Origin: Mariprofundus sp. KV
Lineage (GTDB): Bacteria; Pseudomonadota; Zetaproteobacteria; Mariprofundales; Mariprofundaceae
Direction: 5' to 3'
Length of the DNA stretch: 64,000 nt
NCBI RefSeq assembly: GCF_013387475.1
Contig: NZ_VWNB01000010.1
Span: 62,001-126,000 of the forward strand
The position numbers were made by a program, and so were the translations under genes. The notes beneath the pieces are model-generated. The model did no database searches, was not told the origin of the DNA, and saw only the letters and a list, made by a program, of their open reading frames with translations. Of this stretch, positions 21,174 to 31,430 are shown piece by piece (positions within the stretch are counted from its first letter, which is position 1; every line of letters begins with the position of its first letter).

Positions 21174-24100
21174 TTATTCTCCTTCGTTCACGGCTGGATG
21201 TTTGACCATTGCAAGGTCAATACCCAGAGCATTCAATTCTTTGGTCATCACGTTAAAGGACTCAGGAATACCTGCGTCAAACGACATATCACCGCGTACA
21301 ATAGACTCGTACATCTTCGTACGACCCTGCACATCATCCGATTTCACTGTCAGCATCTCCTGCAGCGTGTACGCCGCGCCGTATGCTTCCAGTGCCCAAA
21401 CTTCCATCTCACCGAAACGCTGGCCACCGAACTGTGCCTTACCACCGAGCGGCTGCTGCGTAACAAGTGAGTATGGACCTGTTGAACGTGCGTGGATCTT
21501 CTCATCAACGAGATGATGCAGCTTAAGGATATACATCATGCCGATGGTAACAGGACGATCAAACGCTTCACCGGTACGACCATCATAGAGCGTGGTCTGA
21601 CCCGATTCAGGCTTGTCAGCAAGTTTCAGCATGCGCTGGATATGCGCCTCTTTGGCACCATCAAACACAGGTGTAGCAATAGGAATACCGCCACGCAGGT
21701 TGTGCGCCAGTTCAAGCAGGGACTCTTCATCCATATCCTTGATGTCGCTGCAGGCCTGATCATCTTCAAGGTAGCACTCTATAAGGAATGCACGCAGCTC
21801 TTCAGTCGGCATTTTGGCTTTGAGCATGCCATCAATCTTCTTACCAAGCTCACTGCCTGCCCAACCCATATGAATCTCGAAAATCTGACCGATATTCATA
21901 CGTGAAGGTACGCCCAGCGGGTTCAGACAGATATCAACCGGTGTGCCATCTTCGGTATAAGGCATATCCTCTTCCGGTACGATGACCGAAATAACACCCT
22001 TGTTACCATGACGACCGGCCATCTTGTCACCCGGCTGCAGTTTGCGCTTCACAGCCACAAACACTTTCACAACCTTGATTACACCTGGTTTCAGCTCCGA
22101 GCCTTCGCGAACCTTGGCCACCTTCTCTTCAAAGCGTGACTCAAGTCTGCCGCGCTCTTTGTCCATCGACTCAAGAATCTCGGCAACACGCTCATTGACA
22201 GCATCATCGGCAACAGAGACACCGGTCAGATCGCGCAGGTTCAACGCTTCAATGTTCTCAGCCTTGATTTCAGTGCCGGCTTTAAGCCCTTTAAACTTGG
22301 CAGCACTCTGGCCAATCAGCAGGTCGCGCAGACGACTTACGGCGTTGCCCTCAAGAATACGACGCTCATCTTCTTTATCAGCATAGAGCTGCTCAATAGC
22401 GCTCTCTTCGATCACCTTGGCACGATCATCCTTCTCGTCGCCACGACGGGTGAAGACCTGAACGTCAACAACAACGCCCTCATCACCAGGTTTAACACGC
22501 ATTGACGTGTCACGAACATCGGATGCCTTCTCACCAAAGATCGCGCGCAGCAGCTTCTCTTCAGGAGAGAGCTGGGTTTCACCCTTGGGTGTGATTTTAC
22601 CAACCAGGATATCGCCCTGTTTAACTTCCGCACCGATATAAGCGATACCACAATCATCAAGATGACGCAGTGCCTCTTCACCAACATTTGGAATATCGCG
22701 AGTAATCTCTTCAGCTCCGAGTTTGGTATCACGGGCAACCGCTTCAAACTCTTCAATGTGGATCGAGGTATAAACATCCTCTTTCACCAGCTTCTCGGAG
22801 ATAACAATCGCATCCTCAAAGTTGTAACCACGCCAGGGCATCAGTGCCACCAGTGCATTGCGACCCAGTGCCAACTCACCCAAATCAGTCGACGGTCCAT
22901 CTGCGATGATGTCACCCTTGGCAACAAGCTCACCGCTCTTGACCAGCGGACGCTGGTTAAAGCAGGTGTTCTGATTGGAGCGGCGGTACTTGAACAGACG
23001 GTAGATATCTACGCCGGGTTCACCTTCAACCTGCTCATCATCAAACACCTTCACAACAATACGTTCACCATCAACACGCTCAACAACACCACCACGACGG
23101 GCAACCTGAGATACGCCCGAGTCACGCGCCAGCGGCGCCTCCATGCCGGTACCTACCAGTGGCTTCTCGCTGCGCAGCAGAGGCACAGCCTGACGCTGCA
23201 TGTTGGAACCCATCAATGCGCGGTTGGCGTCATCATGTTCAAGAAACGGAATCAGACCCGCACAGACAGAGACCACCTGTGATGGTGAAACATCCATATA
23301 GTTAATGGAGGTTGCCTCAGCCATGATGAACTCACCACCCTGACGACACTGGATCAGATCATTCACAAAGCGACCGTTCTCATCCACTTTCGCATTGGCC
23401 TGGGCAATCACCGGAGCGGCCTCATCAATGGCGGAGAGGTAATCAACCACATCCGTAACCTGTCCATCAACAACCCTGCGGTACGGCGACTCAAGGAAAC
23501 CGAAATCGTTCACCTTGGCATAGGTAGCCAGTGAGTTGATCAGACCGATGTTCGGACCTTCAGGTGTCTCAATAGGGCAGAGACGGCCATAATGGGTTGG
23601 ATGTACGTCACGCACTTCAAAGCCGGCACGTTCACGAGAGAGACCGCCAGGGCCAAGCGCAGAGAGACGACGTTTATGCGTCACTTCAGAGAGCGGGTTG
23701 GTCTGATCCATAAACTGTGAAAGCTGGGATGAACCGAAGAACTCCTTTACCGATGCAATCAACGGTTTCGCGTTCACTACATCCGAAGGCATCATCTCAG
23801 TCAGGTCACCAGAGCTCAGGCGCTCACGGACAGCGCGCTCCATACGTACCAGACCAACACGAATCTGGTTCTCCAGCAGCTCGCCCACAGAGCGCAGACG
23901 ACGGTTACCAAGATGGTCAATATCATCAACTTCGCCAATGCCGTCACGCAGTGAGAGCAGTGTATCAAGCGCCAGCAGGATATCTTCATCACGCAGTGTG
24001 CCCTGATCCAGAGGAACAGACTCATTATCAATACCGAGACGACTGTTGAGTTTCATACGACCTACACGGGAGAGGTCATAACGGGATGGATCATAAAACA

Positions 24101-25268
24101 GCGATTCAAACAGTGCTTTTGCAGTTTCAACTGTTGGCGGCTCGCCGGGGCGCATCATGCGGTAGATCTCAACACGCGCCTCTTCACGCGACTGAACCAT
24201 ATCCAGGCGCAGGGTATCAGCCAGCCACGGGCCACGAACCGAAGTATCAATCAGCAGACAGTCGAACTCTTTAATGCCTGCAGCCTGCATCTCAGAGATA
24301 GCATCTTCAGTCAGCTCCTGATTGTGATCGATCAGAATCTCGCCACCGGCGACCACGATGGGCTCCGCTGCAGCCTCACCGATCACGCTCTCAATCGGCA
24401 CATCAATCCAATCGATTTCAGCTTCTGTCAGGCGTTTAATGGCCACCTTGGTGAACTTCTTGCCTTCAGCAACAATACGCTTGTTACCGACCTTGATAGT
24501 GGTAACCGCACGCGTGCCTTCAAACAGTTCAGGTACAAACTTAACCTGCAGGCCGGTCTCACTGAAGCGGTAGGTACGACGCTGATAAAAACGATCCAGA
24601 ATATCCTGAGTGGAGAGGCCGATCGCTTTAAGCAGGATGCCAACAGGCATTTTACGACGCAAATCGATACGGAAGTTCACCTTATCTTTTGCATCAAATT
24701 CAAAATCGAGCCATGAACCACGGTAAGGAATGACCCGTGCTTTAAACAGGAACTTGCCTGAAGCGTGTGTTTTACCGCGATCATGATCAAAGAATACACC
24801 CGGAGAACGGTGCATCTGGGAGACAATGGCACGCTCGGTACCGTTGATGATGAACGAGCCGTGCTCGGTCATGCGGGGGATTTCGCCCATGTATACGGAC
24901 TGGTCGCGCACTTCGCGAACCTTGCGCTTACCGCGCTTCTCGCCCTCATTCTCAAAGATCTTCAGGCGCAGCTTAACCTTGACCGGCAGAGCATAGGTCA
25001 GATCGCGTCGACGACACTCGTCCAGATCGTAGCGGGGAGGGCTATACTCGAGCCCTTCAAAACCCAGCTCAGCATTGCCGGCATAATCACGAACCGGGAA
25101 TACAGACTGGAATACTGTCGCCAGTCTGGAGTCATTCACAGCTTCGCCATAACCGACAAATTCGTGATAGGACTCGGTCTGCAGGTTCAGCATGTTTGGC
25201 ATGCTGATTGGAGACTTGATACTACCGAAATTTTTACGAATGCGTTTCAATGATGCTTGCTTAGCCAT
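21174..25268 (-). CDS. rpoB: RNA polymerase subunit beta
   Basis: The second-largest RNA polymerase subunit, 1364 residues. The rifampicin pocket ([20 protein letters not shown], then [12 protein letters not shown]) carries the residues of sensitive enzymes (the Asp, His and Ser positions are wild type). [11 protein letters not shown] and [13 protein letters not shown] are the expected active-site motifs. It follows rplL after a 124-bp gap that contains an attenuator-like hairpin, and is followed directly by rpoC. Confidence 0.99.
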   Translation of the reverse strand: MAKQASLKRIRKNFGSIKSPISMPNMLNLQTESYHEFVGYGEAVNDSRLATVFQSVFPVRDYAGNAELGFEGLEYSPPRYDLDECRRRDLTYALPVKVKLRLKIFENEGEKRGKRKVREVRDQSVYMGEIPRMTEHGSFIINGTERAIVSQMHRSPGVFFDHDRGKTHASGKFLFKARVIPYRGSWLDFEFDAKDKVNFRIDLRRKMPVGILLKAIGLSTQDILDRFYQRRTYRFSETGLQVKFVPELFEGTRAVTTIKVGNKRIVAEGKKFTKVAIKRLTEAEIDWIDVPIESVIGEAAAEPIVVAGGEILIDHNQELTEDAISEMQAAGIKEFDCLLIDTSVRGPWLADTLRLDMVQSREEARVEIYRMMRPGEPPTVETAKALFESLFYDPSRYDLSRVGRMKLNSRLGIDNESVPLDQGTLRDEDILLALDTLLSLRDGIGEVDDIDHLGNRRLRSVGELLENQIRVGLVRMERAVRERLSSGDLTEMMPSDVVNAKPLIASVKEFFGSSQLSQFMDQTNPLSEVTHKRRLSALGPGGLSRERAGFEVRDVHPTHYGRLCPIETPEGPNIGLINSLATYAKVNDFGFLESPYRRVVDGQVTDVVDYLSAIDEAAPVIAQANAKVDENGRFVNDLIQCRQGGEFIMAEATSINYMDVSPSQVVSVCAGLIPFLEHDDANRALMGSNMQRQAVPLLRSEKPLVGTGMEAPLARDSGVSQVARRGGVVERVDGERIVVKVFDDEQVEGEPGVDIYRLFKYRRSNQNTCFNQRPLVKSGELVAKGDIIADGPSTDLGELALGRNALVALMPWRGYNFEDAIVISEKLVKEDVYTSIHIEEFEAVARDTKLGAEEITRDIPNVGEEALRHLDDCGIAYIGAEVKQGDILVGKITPKGETQLSPEEKLLRAIFGEKASDVRDTSMRVKPGDEGVVVDVQVFTRRGDEKDDRAKVIEESAIEQLYADKEDERRILEGNAVSRLRDLLIGQSAAKFKGLKAGTEIKAENIEALNLRDLTGVSVADDAVNERVAEILESMDKERGRLESRFEEKVAKVREGSELKPGVIKVVKVFVAVKRKLQPGDKMAGRHGNKGVISVIVPEEDMPYTEDGTPVDICLNPLGVPSRMNIGQIFEIHMGWAGSELGKKIDGMLKAKMPTEELRAFLIECYLEDDQACSDIKDMDEESLLELAHNLRGGIPIATPVFDGAKEAHIQRMLKLADKPESGQTTLYDGRTGEAFDRPVTIGMMYILKLHHLVDEKIHARSTGPYSLVTQQPLGGKAQFGGQRFGEMEVWALEAYGAAYTLQEMLTVKSDDVQGRTKMYESIVRGDMSFDAGIPESFNVMTKELNALGIDLAMVKHPAVNEGE

Positions 25269-25312
25269 GGTTACCTCGAACGACGTACAGATTTTCCAAA
25301 ACTCTTAAATGC

Positions 25313-25349
25313 GAAAAAGGCCAAGCCCCGGCAGCTTCCGCCACCGGGG
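25313..25349 (-). terminator. Attenuator hairpin between rplL and rpoB
   Basis: On the minus strand a GC-rich hairpin with CCCCGG/CCGGGG ends (25349-25326) is followed, after a few bases, by a run of five T. In Escherichia coli a partial terminator in the same position lowers rpoBC transcription relative to the ribosomal protein genes; the same role is inferred here. Confidence 0.65.
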
Positions 25350-25392
25350 ATTAACCCAATACGTTTACGTTGAAACGTGAAACAACAGTAGC

Positions 25393-25773
25393 TTACTTAA
25401 GTTCTACAGTTGCGCCCGCTTCTTCCAGCTTAGCTTTCAACTCTTCAGCTTCGTCCTTAGAAACGCCTTCTTTAACGTTACCAGGTGCGCCGTCTACCAG
25501 TGCTTTAGCTTCTTTCAGGCCCAGGCCAGTTGCTTCACGAACTGCCTTGATTACCTGGATTTTCTTCTCGCCTGCAGACTGCAGAACAACGTTAAACTCG
25601 GTCTGCTCTTCTGCTGCTGCGGCTTCGCCACCAGCAACTGGGCCAGCTGCTACTGCAACAGGTGCAGCTGCAGATACGCCGAATTTGTCTTCCAGTGCTG
25701 TTACCAGCTCAGACAGTTCCAGAACGGTCATAGTTTCGATTGCTGAGATTAGTTCATCTTTAGTGATTGCCAT
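25393..25773 (-). CDS. rplL: 50S ribosomal protein L7/L12
   Basis: The stalk protein that recruits translation factors to the ribosome, 126 residues. The N-terminal dimerisation helix pair, the Ala-rich flexible hinge (about residues 35-55, [20 protein letters not shown]) and the C-terminal factor-binding domain ([20 protein letters not shown]) are all clear. It lies 48 bp after rplJ and is translated from an ATG with an AAGGAG ribosome-binding site. Confidence 0.98.
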   Translation of the reverse strand: MAITKDELISAIETMTVLELSELVTALEDKFGVSAAAPVAVAAGPVAGGEAAAAEEQTEFNVVLQSAGEKKIQVIKAVREATGLGLKEAKALVDGAPGNVKEGVSKDEAEELKAKLEEAGATVELK

Positions 25774-25821
25774 TTTAGTTAGCTCCTTGTGCTATAGTTA
25801 AAAAAATTAAGTGATAAATGT

Positions 25822-26340
25822 TTATGCTGCTTCTTTCTGATCGCGAATAGCTGCCAGTGTGCGTACGAACGATGCAGGAACTTCAGCCAATGTACGGACG
25901 AATCCGCTGATTGGTGCCTGCATGCTGCCGAGCATTTTAGCGAGCAAAACTTCGCGAGGTGGAAGATCTGCCAGTGCCTTAACACCTGCCGCATCCACCA
26001 ACTTGCCGTCGAGTACGCCACCCTGAACCAGAAGCTTATCGTTCTTTTTGGCGAAATCGGAGATGGCTTTTGCCATTGCTACCGGATCTTTACCATAAGC
26101 GATTGCTACCGGGCCGGTGAACAATTCTTCAGCTGCTTTAAAGCCCGTACCCTCTGCCGCACGGCGCGCCAGAGTGTTTTTTACAACCTGTAGAGACACA
26201 TCTGCGTTATGCAGAGCGCGACGAAGGTCTCCCATTTGGGAAACAGTCAGACCGCGGTAGTGAGTCACTACACCAGCTGTAGATTCGGACCAGGCAGCGT
26301 GAAGTTCTTCGACAATGCGTTGTTTGTCTTGTTTAATCAC
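25822..26340 (-). CDS. rplJ: 50S ribosomal protein L10
   Basis: The stalk base protein that anchors L7/L12 dimers. The open frame extends further upstream, but the family begins at the MIKQDKQRIVEEL block, reached from GTG at 26340 with AGGGGG six bases upstream. That start gives 172 residues, the usual length. Conserved VTHYRGLTVSQM and the L12-binding C-terminal helix are present. It follows a long structured leader and is the target of L10-L12 autoregulation in other bacteria. Confidence 0.96.
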   Translation of the reverse strand: MIKQDKQRIVEELHAAWSESTAGVVTHYRGLTVSQMGDLRRALHNADVSLQVVKNTLARRAAEGTGFKAAEELFTGPVAIAYGKDPVAMAKAISDFAKKNDKLLVQGGVLDGKLVDAAGVKALADLPPREVLLAKMLGSMQAPISGFVRTLAEVPASFVRTLAAIRDQKEAA

Positions 26341-26646
26341 ATTTACCCCCTTGCTTTTCGACCCGCGCAAGTGAGCTTGCACCCCATCTATTGTTGGAAG
26401 GGTCTCCCCAATTAAGCCGCGCTCATAAGAGTCTGGCTCCAGCAGTCTAGGACGGATCGTTATTTTAGCCGCTTATCCCCGCACCCTTCGGAATACAGAT
26501 CAAACCAGCTATTCTTTTCCTTTAGCTTCTTCCTGAAGCTTTTCCCAGCCATGGATGGCTGGCTTTAGTGAGAAGTTCGGATTTCACAAAATTCGAACTT
26601 CGTCAGAAGGTCGAGGGCAGGATGCTCCTCGACCGCATCTAACAAA
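26341..26646 (-). promoter_or_regulatory. L10 operon leader (rplA-rplJ intergenic)
   Basis: This 306-bp gap has no gene. On the transcribed strand it holds in order: an 8-bp stem GGTCGAGG/CCTCGACC (26634-26609), an 8-bp stem GAAGTTCG/CGAACTTC (26601-26572), CAGCC/GGCTG (26561-26546), AGCTTC/GAAGCT (26540-26524), then a less structured part ending in GGAGCCAGACTCTTATGAG and the rplJ ribosome-binding site. Position and the late segment match the ribosomal L10 leader that binds the L10-L12 complex to repress translation. No clear promoter was found within it. Confidence 0.7.
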
Positions 26647-27333
26647 TCACAGCGTGGTTTCATCCACGCGTACAGCTGCGCCCATCGTTGAAGAGATGCT
26701 CATCTTCTGCATATAGCGGCCTTTTGAAGATGAAGGACGCAGACGGTTCAACTCAGCCAGCAGCGCTGCAACATTTTCAGCAAGCTTCGCAGCATCGAAA
26801 GAACGACGGCCGACAGGAGCATGAATCACACCGCCCTTATCAACACGCACTTCAATCTGACCGGACTTGATTGCACCGACAGCCTTGGTCACATCCATCG
26901 TTACAGTACCCAGCTTCGGATTAGGCATCAGGCCACGGGGACCGAGCACACGGCCCAGTTTACCAACCTGTGCCATCATGTCCGGGGTTGCGACAACGCG
27001 GTCGAACTCCATAAAACCACCGAGAACCTTCTCAACCAGATCATCAGCACCAACAACGTCAGCACCGGCTGCGGTTGCTTCATCAGCCTTAGGGCCCTTA
27101 GCAAACACTGCAACACGTACAGTTTTACCTGTGCCATTTGGCAGTGCGATAGAGCCGCGAACCATCTGATCAGCATGACGCGGATCAACACCCAGTTTGA
27201 TCGCCACATCGACAGACTCATCAAACTTGGTAGCTGGCTGAGCCAGAATTGCGTCCAGAGCTGCCTGAACTGTTACAGCCTGCGCCGGTACGGCTGCAAG
27301 GCTTGCTTTCATGCGTTTAGTTACTTTTGCCAT
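26647..27333 (-). CDS. rplA: 50S ribosomal protein L1
   Basis: Forms the mobile L1 stalk near the E site and represses its own operon in many bacteria. The 228 residues include the signature [20 protein letters not shown] and the central [16 protein letters not shown] motif. It starts 11 bp downstream of rplK, so the two are co-translated. No anomalies were seen. Confidence 0.98.
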   Translation of the reverse strand: MAKVTKRMKASLAAVPAQAVTVQAALDAILAQPATKFDESVDVAIKLGVDPRHADQMVRGSIALPNGTGKTVRVAVFAKGPKADEATAAGADVVGADDLVEKVLGGFMEFDRVVATPDMMAQVGKLGRVLGPRGLMPNPKLGTVTMDVTKAVGAIKSGQIEVRVDKGGVIHAPVGRRSFDAAKLAENVAALLAELNRLRPSSSKGRYMQKMSISSTMGAAVRVDETTL

Positions 27334-27344
27334 CTTACGCCCCC

Positions 27345-27773
27345 TTAGCCCTTAACTTCCAGACCCATAGAGACAGCAGTGCCTTCTATGATCTTCATGC
27401 CAGCTTCAGCATCGTAGCAGTTAAGGTCTGGCATTTTGATTTCAGCAATCTCGCGAAGCTGAGCGCTGGTCACGGTGCCAACCTTTTTCTTGTTAGGCTC
27501 ACCACTGCCCTTGGCAATCTTGGCTGCTTTAAGAAGCAGTACAGACGCAGGTGGGGTTTTGATAACGAAATCGAAAGAGCGATCCGCATAGACGCTGATC
27601 ACTACTGGAAGGGTCAATCCCTTCTCCATCTCCTGGGTTCTGGCGTTAAACGCTTTACAGAACTCCATGATGTTCACACCAGCCTGACCGAGAGCCGGAC
27701 CAACTGGTGGGGATGGGTTTGCAGAACCTGCAGGAACCTGCAGCTTCACAAGCTTGGTAAGTTTCTTTGCCAT
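27345..27773 (-). CDS. rplK: 50S ribosomal protein L11
   Basis: Part of the GTPase-associated centre, needed for RelA activation in the stringent response. From the ATG at 27773 the product is 142 residues, the family norm; the longer open frame adds 17 residues not found in the family. Motifs [18 protein letters not shown] and the rRNA-binding [16 protein letters not shown] are intact, including the proline pair of the N-terminal domain targeted by thiostrepton-type antibiotics. Confidence 0.97.
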   Translation of the reverse strand: MAKKLTKLVKLQVPAGSANPSPPVGPALGQAGVNIMEFCKAFNARTQEMEKGLTLPVVISVYADRSFDFVIKTPPASVLLLKAAKIAKGSGEPNKKKVGTVTSAQLREIAEIKMPDLNCYDAEAGMKIIEGTAVSMGLEVKG

Positions 27774-27847
27774 GTATAATCTCCAACCGGCTGCAGGCCT
27801 CTTGCCCTTCACCTTTATTCGCACGCCACTATCCGTGACTTATGCTC

Positions 27848-27885
27848 CCGCAGCTTTGCGGTAAAACTCTCACATCCTGTGAAAG
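27848..27885 (-). terminator. Hairpins between nusG and rplK, possible attenuator
   Basis: On the minus strand, CTTTCACA-GGA-TGTGAGAG (27885-27867) is followed by TTTT, then a second small hairpin CCGCA/TGCGG (27861-27848). The first resembles a weak rho-independent terminator after nusG. The second lies in the rplK leader, where L1 feedback acts in other bacteria. Confidence 0.45.
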
Positions 27886-27914
27886 TGCTTGTTCAAAAAA
27901 CTGAAGCTTGAGCC

Positions 27915-28445
27915 TCAGCCTTTCTCAACCTGAATGTACTCCAGCTCAACCGGAGTAGGACGACCAAAGATAGAGACGCTCACTTTCAGCTTCGCCTTAT
28001 CTTCCATCACCTCTTCAACCACACCGTTAAAGGAGGCAAACGGACCATCGATAACACGAACCGCATCGCCGATATCAAACATCACCTTAGGCTTCGGACG
28101 CTCAATACCCTCTTCAATCTGCTGAATCAGTGCATCAACTTCGCGTTGCGGCATCGGCATCGGCTTGTTTGCTGAGCCGAGGAAGCCGCTTACCTGACGG
28201 GTATCTTTTACCACATGCCAGGTATCATCGTTCATCTCCATCTCAACGAGGATATAACCCGGGAAGAACTTACGCTGAGATGTCACCTTCTGACCCTCTT
28301 TCAGCTCAACCACTTCCTCACGGGGAACAAGAATCTGACCGAATTTCTCGGAGAGGCCTGCTCGCTCCGCATTTTCCCTCAGCATCCCCTCCACCTTATC
28401 TTCATAATTGGAGTAGACCTGAACCACATACCAACGCATCGCCAT
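27915..28445 (-). CDS. nusG: Transcription termination/antitermination factor NusG
   Basis: Binds RNA polymerase and links it to Rho or to the ribosome. The 176-residue product starts MAMRWYVVQVYSNYEDKVEG at ATG 28445; the longer frame is not needed. The N-terminal NGN domain is followed by a KOW domain with DAVRVIDGPFASFNGVVEEV. Its start codon shares one base with the secE stop (TAATG), a strong sign of coupling. Confidence 0.97.
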   Translation of the reverse strand: MAMRWYVVQVYSNYEDKVEGMLRENAERAGLSEKFGQILVPREEVVELKEGQKVTSQRKFFPGYILVEMEMNDDTWHVVKDTRQVSGFLGSANKPMPMPQREVDALIQQIEEGIERPKPKVMFDIGDAVRVIDGPFASFNGVVEEVMEDKAKLKVSVSIFGRPTPVELEYIQVEKG

Positions 28446-28633
28446 TAGATCACCTGCTTCACGAGTGAACTTAAGCCCCAGTCGACAAGCCACAGAAACA
28501 GAGCAATAAAGATCACCATAATAAACACCAGCAGCGTTGACTGCATGGTCTCTTTACGATCCGGCCACGTTACCTTTTTGGCTTCGACCTTCACTTCATT
28601 CATGAATTTCTGCATCTCTACGACACGACTCAT
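28445..28633 (-). CDS. secE: Preprotein translocase subunit SecE
   Basis: A 62-residue single-span membrane protein that stabilises SecY in the translocon. The conserved amphipathic region KFMNEVKVEAKKVTWPDRKE precedes one transmembrane helix (about residues 31-51). It is the short, one-helix form of SecE, unlike the three-helix Escherichia coli protein. Its stop overlaps the nusG start. Confidence 0.95.
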   Translation of the reverse strand: MSRVVEMQKFMNEVKVEAKKVTWPDRKETMQSTLLVFIMVIFIALFLWLVDWGLSSLVKQVI

Positions 28634-28670
28634 ACTTAAGCTCCTATTCTACTATCCACACATACAACAC

Positions 28671-28746
28671 TGGCAGGCGAGGAGGGACTCGAACCCACAG
28701 CACCCGGTTTTGGAGACCGGTACTCTACCAATTGAGCTACTCGCCT
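28671..28746 (-). tRNA. tRNA-Trp (CCA anticodon)
   Basis: A 76-base cloverleaf with the acceptor pair AGGCGAG/CTCGCCT, a D-arm AGCTCAATTGGTAGAGT, anticodon loop CTCCAAA (anticodon CCA, tryptophan) and T-arm GGGTTCGAGTCCC. The 3' CCA is encoded. It sits between rpmG and secE. Confidence 0.97.
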
Positions 28747-28751
28747 AGGTG

Positions 28752-28907
28752 TTACTTAATCTTTGTTTCCTTGTGTGGCGTATGCTTACGACATGAATTG
28801 CAGTACTTGCTCAGCACCAGCTTGTCTGTCGTGGTACGCTTGTTCTTGTCGGTGGTGTAGTTCTTGCGCTTACACTCTTCACACGCCAAAGCCAATAAAT
28901 CACGCAT
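28752..28907 (-). CDS. rpmG: 50S ribosomal protein L33
   Basis: A 51-residue basic ribosomal protein. It starts [20 protein letters not shown] and keeps C9, C12, C36 and C39, so it is the zinc-binding (C+) form of L33. The ATG has a weak GGAGATTAAGAG upstream. It lies between tuf and tRNA-Trp. rpmG in this position is common outside Enterobacteria. Confidence 0.95.
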   Translation of the reverse strand: MRDLLALACEECKRKNYTTDKNKRTTTDKLVLSKYCNSCRKHTPHKETKIK

Positions 28908-28930
28908 CTCTTAATCTCCAGTGACGGCAA

Positions 28931-28959
28931 AGCGGCGGTAGCACGAGTCTACCGCCGCT
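28931..28959 (-). terminator. Strong hairpin between tuf and rpmG
   Basis: An 11-bp perfect stem, AGCGGCGGTAG/CTACCGCCGCT with a 7-base loop, lies 17 bp past the tuf stop. On the minus strand only TTT follows, so it may act as a partial terminator or as a 3'-end stabiliser or processing site of the abundant tuf mRNA. Confidence 0.6.
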
Positions 28960-28975
28960 GCACATCTTTTAGGTT

Positions 28976-30166
28976 TTACTTAGTAATGTCGGTTACGACG
29001 CCAGCGCCGACCGTACGACCACCTTCGCGGATAGCAAAACGAAGCTCTTTATCCATTGCGATTGGGGTAATCAGTTCAACATCCATAGAGATGTTATCGC
29101 CAGGCATCACCATCTCAGTTCCCTCAGGAAGGGTAACTGAACCGGTTACGTCAGTTGTACGGAAGTAGAACTGTGGACGGTAACCGTTAAAGAATGGGGT
29201 ATGACGACCGCCCTCTTCTTTATTCAGGATATATGCTTCAGCTTTAAATGAGGTGTGTGGCGTGATGGAACCTGGCTTGGCCAGAACCTGACCACGCTCG
29301 ATATCTTCACGCTTAACACCACGAAGAAGAAGACCTACGTTGTCGCCTGCTTCACCGGAATCCAGCAGCTTGCGGAACATCTCAACACCGGTACAGGTAG
29401 TCTTAACAGTGTTTTTGATACCAACGATCTCGATCTCTTCACCAACCTTGATCACACCAGCTTCGATACGACCGGTTGCAACAGTACCGCGACCTGAGAT
29501 GGAGAACACATCCTCAACAGGCATCAGGAACGGCTTGTCTACATCACGTGCAGGGGTAGGAATGTACTCATCCACTGCAGCCATCAGACGCAGGATAGAT
29601 GGCGCGCCGATCTCAGACTCATCGCCTTCCAGTGCCTTCAGTGCAGAACCGATGATGATTGGTGTGTCGTCACCCGGGAAGTCGTAAGAGTCGAGAAGTT
29701 CACGAACTTCCATCTCTACCAGCTCCAGCAGCTCTTCATCATCAACCATGTCAGCCTTGTTCAGGTATACTACCAGGTGAGGTACGTTTACCTGACGCGC
29801 CAGCAGTACATGCTCACGGGTCTGTGGCATAGGGCCATCAGCAGCAGAAACTACCAGGATACCGCCGTCCATCTGCGCAGCACCGGTGATCATGTTTTTT
29901 ACATAGTCAGCATGGCCCGGGCAGTCAACGTGTGCGTAGTGACGCGCTTCAGTCTCATACTCAACGTGAGCTGTAGCGATAGTAATACCGCGCTCGCGCT
30001 CTTCCGGAGCACCATCAATGTCGCCGTAGTCCTTGAACACAGCGCCGCCTGTCAGAGACAGAACCTTGGTGATTGCAGCGGTCAACGTGGTCTTGCCATG
30101 GTCGACGTGACCGATGGTACCGATGTTCACATGCGGTTTATTACGCTCAAACTTTTCCTTTGCCAT
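28976..30166 (-). CDS. tuf: Elongation factor Tu
   Basis: The GTPase that delivers aminoacyl-tRNA to the ribosome, 396 residues. GTP-binding motifs [17 protein letters not shown] and NKADM lie in order in domain 1. Domains 2 and 3 carry the expected [18 protein letters not shown] and the C-terminal RTVGAGVV. The gene is the tufB-like copy, transcribed after four tRNA genes. A second tuf copy in a str operon would be outside this window. Confidence 0.98.
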   Translation of the reverse strand: MAKEKFERNKPHVNIGTIGHVDHGKTTLTAAITKVLSLTGGAVFKDYGDIDGAPEERERGITIATAHVEYETEARHYAHVDCPGHADYVKNMITGAAQMDGGILVVSAADGPMPQTREHVLLARQVNVPHLVVYLNKADMVDDEELLELVEMEVRELLDSYDFPGDDTPIIIGSALKALEGDESEIGAPSILRLMAAVDEYIPTPARDVDKPFLMPVEDVFSISGRGTVATGRIEAGVIKVGEEIEIVGIKNTVKTTCTGVEMFRKLLDSGEAGDNVGLLLRGVKREDIERGQVLAKPGSITPHTSFKAEAYILNKEEGGRHTPFFNGYRPQFYFRTTDVTGSVTLPEGTEMVMPGDNISMDVELITPIAMDKELRFAIREGGRTVGAGVVTDITK

Positions 30167-30229
30167 ATTTATTCTCCATACATGTTTTTAAACTACGATG
30201 GAGATCTGCAAGCAGATAACCATCTAAAC

Positions 30230-30304
30230 TGGAGCCCAGAGCGAGAATTGAACTCGCGACCTCATCCTTACCAAGGATGTGCTCTACCCCTGAGCTACCT
30301 GGGC
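30230..30304 (-). tRNA. tRNA-Thr (GGU anticodon)
   Basis: A 75-base cloverleaf with acceptor GCCCAGG/TCTGGGC, D-arm AGCTCAGGGGTAGAGC, anticodon loop TTGGTAA (anticodon GGT) and T-arm GCGAGTTCAATTCTCGC. The 3' CCA is encoded. It corresponds to thrT in the Escherichia coli thrU-tyrU-glyT-thrT-tufB operon. Confidence 0.97.
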
Positions 30305-30331
30305 CAGACCCAAATGCCTGCAAACAGCATA

Positions 30332-30405
30332 TGGAGCGGGCGGCGGGAATCGAACCCGCGTCATCAGCTTGGAAGGCTGAGGTGCTACCATTGTACCACG
30401 CCCGC
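30332..30405 (-). tRNA. tRNA-Gly (UCC anticodon)
   Basis: A 74-base cloverleaf with acceptor GCGGGCG/CGCCCGC, anticodon loop CTTCCAA (anticodon TCC) and T-arm CGGGTTCGATTCCCG. The 3' CCA is encoded. It is the glyT equivalent in the tRNA-tuf operon. Confidence 0.97.
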
Positions 30406-30441
30406 ATACCCGAAGAAGCTCAGGGGAACTTCTCCAGAAAC

Positions 30442-30526
30442 TGGTGGAGAGAGCTGGATTCGAACCAACGTAGGCTGAGCCAGCAGATTTACAGTCTGCC
30501 CCCTTTAGCCACTCGGGAATCTCTCC
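30442..30526 (-). tRNA. tRNA-Tyr (GUA anticodon)
   Basis: An 85-base type II tRNA with acceptor GGAGAGA/TCTCTCC, anticodon loop CTGTAAA (anticodon GTA), a long variable arm and T-arm TTGGTTCGAATCCAG. The 3' end is encoded as ACCA. It is the tyrU equivalent. Confidence 0.97.
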
Positions 30527-30627
30527 ATTTCACGCCCCTGTCCCGCAAGCAGGCCAACCCAAAAGGGCGCGCGATTATACACCTTTGCCGCGCACTGTCA
30601 ATGAGCGCAACAAAAATACGGTTAAAC

Positions 30628-30703
30628 TGGAGCCGGCAACAGGAATCGAACCCGTGGCCTGCTGATTACAAATCAGCTGCTCTACCATCTGAGCTATGCC
30701 GGC
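30628..30703 (-). tRNA. tRNA-Thr (UGU anticodon)
   Basis: A 76-base cloverleaf with acceptor GCCGGCA/TGCCGGC, D-arm AGCTCAGATGGTAGAGC, anticodon loop TTTGTAA (anticodon TGT) and encoded CCA. It is the first gene of the tRNA-tuf operon, equivalent to thrU. Confidence 0.97.
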
Positions 30704-30714
30704 AAGGGTGGCGC

Positions 30715-30742
30715 ATCATAACGATCAAAAATATGAACTCAA
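30715..30742 (-). promoter_or_regulatory. Promoter of the tRNA-tuf operon
   Basis: On the minus strand TTGAGT (30742-30737), 16 bp and TATGAT (30720-30715) form a sigma-70 type promoter. The following GCGCCACCC is a GC-rich discriminator typical of stringently controlled tRNA promoters, and the tRNA begins 11 bp after the -10. Confidence 0.75.
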
Positions 30743-30897
30743 GCACTATTTGAAAAGAGTTGTTTATTCCGTCAGATAGCGCTGCTTTTTAAGAGATAAC
30801 AAGAGCGCCTTTCTCGACCATTTATCCAGTAAATACGCGGTGATTAAAGTCGTTCAATATGCCATTGGTTCTGTTAAGTGATGAATTCAAAATGAAA

Positions 30898-31371
30898 CTA
30901 TTTGGCAGCAAGGAATGGAACAACCACGGGCGGGACAAGTTCGGAAACGTCACCACCCATGCTGGAAATTTCGCGGATAAAGCGGGATGAGACAAAGGTG
31001 TAATCCTCACGCGCCATAACAAACACGGTTTCAATGCGCTCATCGAGCCTGCGATTCATGGTCGCCATCTGAAATTCATACTCAAAATCGGAGGCTGCAC
31101 GCAAGCCGCGCAGAATCGCGGCGGCCTGATGGCCATGCGCCAGATCCACCAGCAGGCCGTTAAAACAGACAGCCTCTACATTCGGCTCACCCTTAAATGT
31201 TTCACGAACCATGCTTAGACGCGTCTCCACATCAAACATCGGCCCTTTGCCGGGATTGTCCGCCACACCGATCACAACGCGGTCAAACATCTTCAGGCCA
31301 CGCTTTACCACATCAACATGGCCCAGTGTAATCGGATCAAAAGTACCGGGATAAATAGCTGTCTTTTTCAC
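30898..31371 (-). CDS. coaD: Phosphopantetheine adenylyltransferase
   Basis: Catalyses the penultimate step of coenzyme A synthesis, adding AMP from ATP to 4'-phosphopantetheine. The nucleotidyltransferase signature PGTFDPITLGHVDVV is at residues 9-23, and the late FVSSRFIREIS contains the expected SSxxIR-type motif. The length of 157 residues is standard. It is a single gene, with about 190 bp of non-coding DNA between it and the tRNA operon promoter. Confidence 0.96.
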   Translation of the reverse strand: MKKTAIYPGTFDPITLGHVDVVKRGLKMFDRVVIGVADNPGKGPMFDVETRLSMVRETFKGEPNVEAVCFNGLLVDLAHGHQAAAILRGLRAASDFEYEFQMATMNRRLDERIETVFVMAREDYTFVSSRFIREISSMGGDVSELVPPVVVPFLAAK

Positions 31372-31430
31372 GTTTCCCCCATCAAGAGGTGAACAGTAAT
31401 TGATTCATGGCTGTTTTTGTATGTTTCTCA

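Noticed and set aside
25368-25383. A parS-like half site near the rplL end (ACGTGAAACA)
   Set aside because: Only one half matches; the full 16 bases agree at about 11 positions, unlike the two near-perfect sites.
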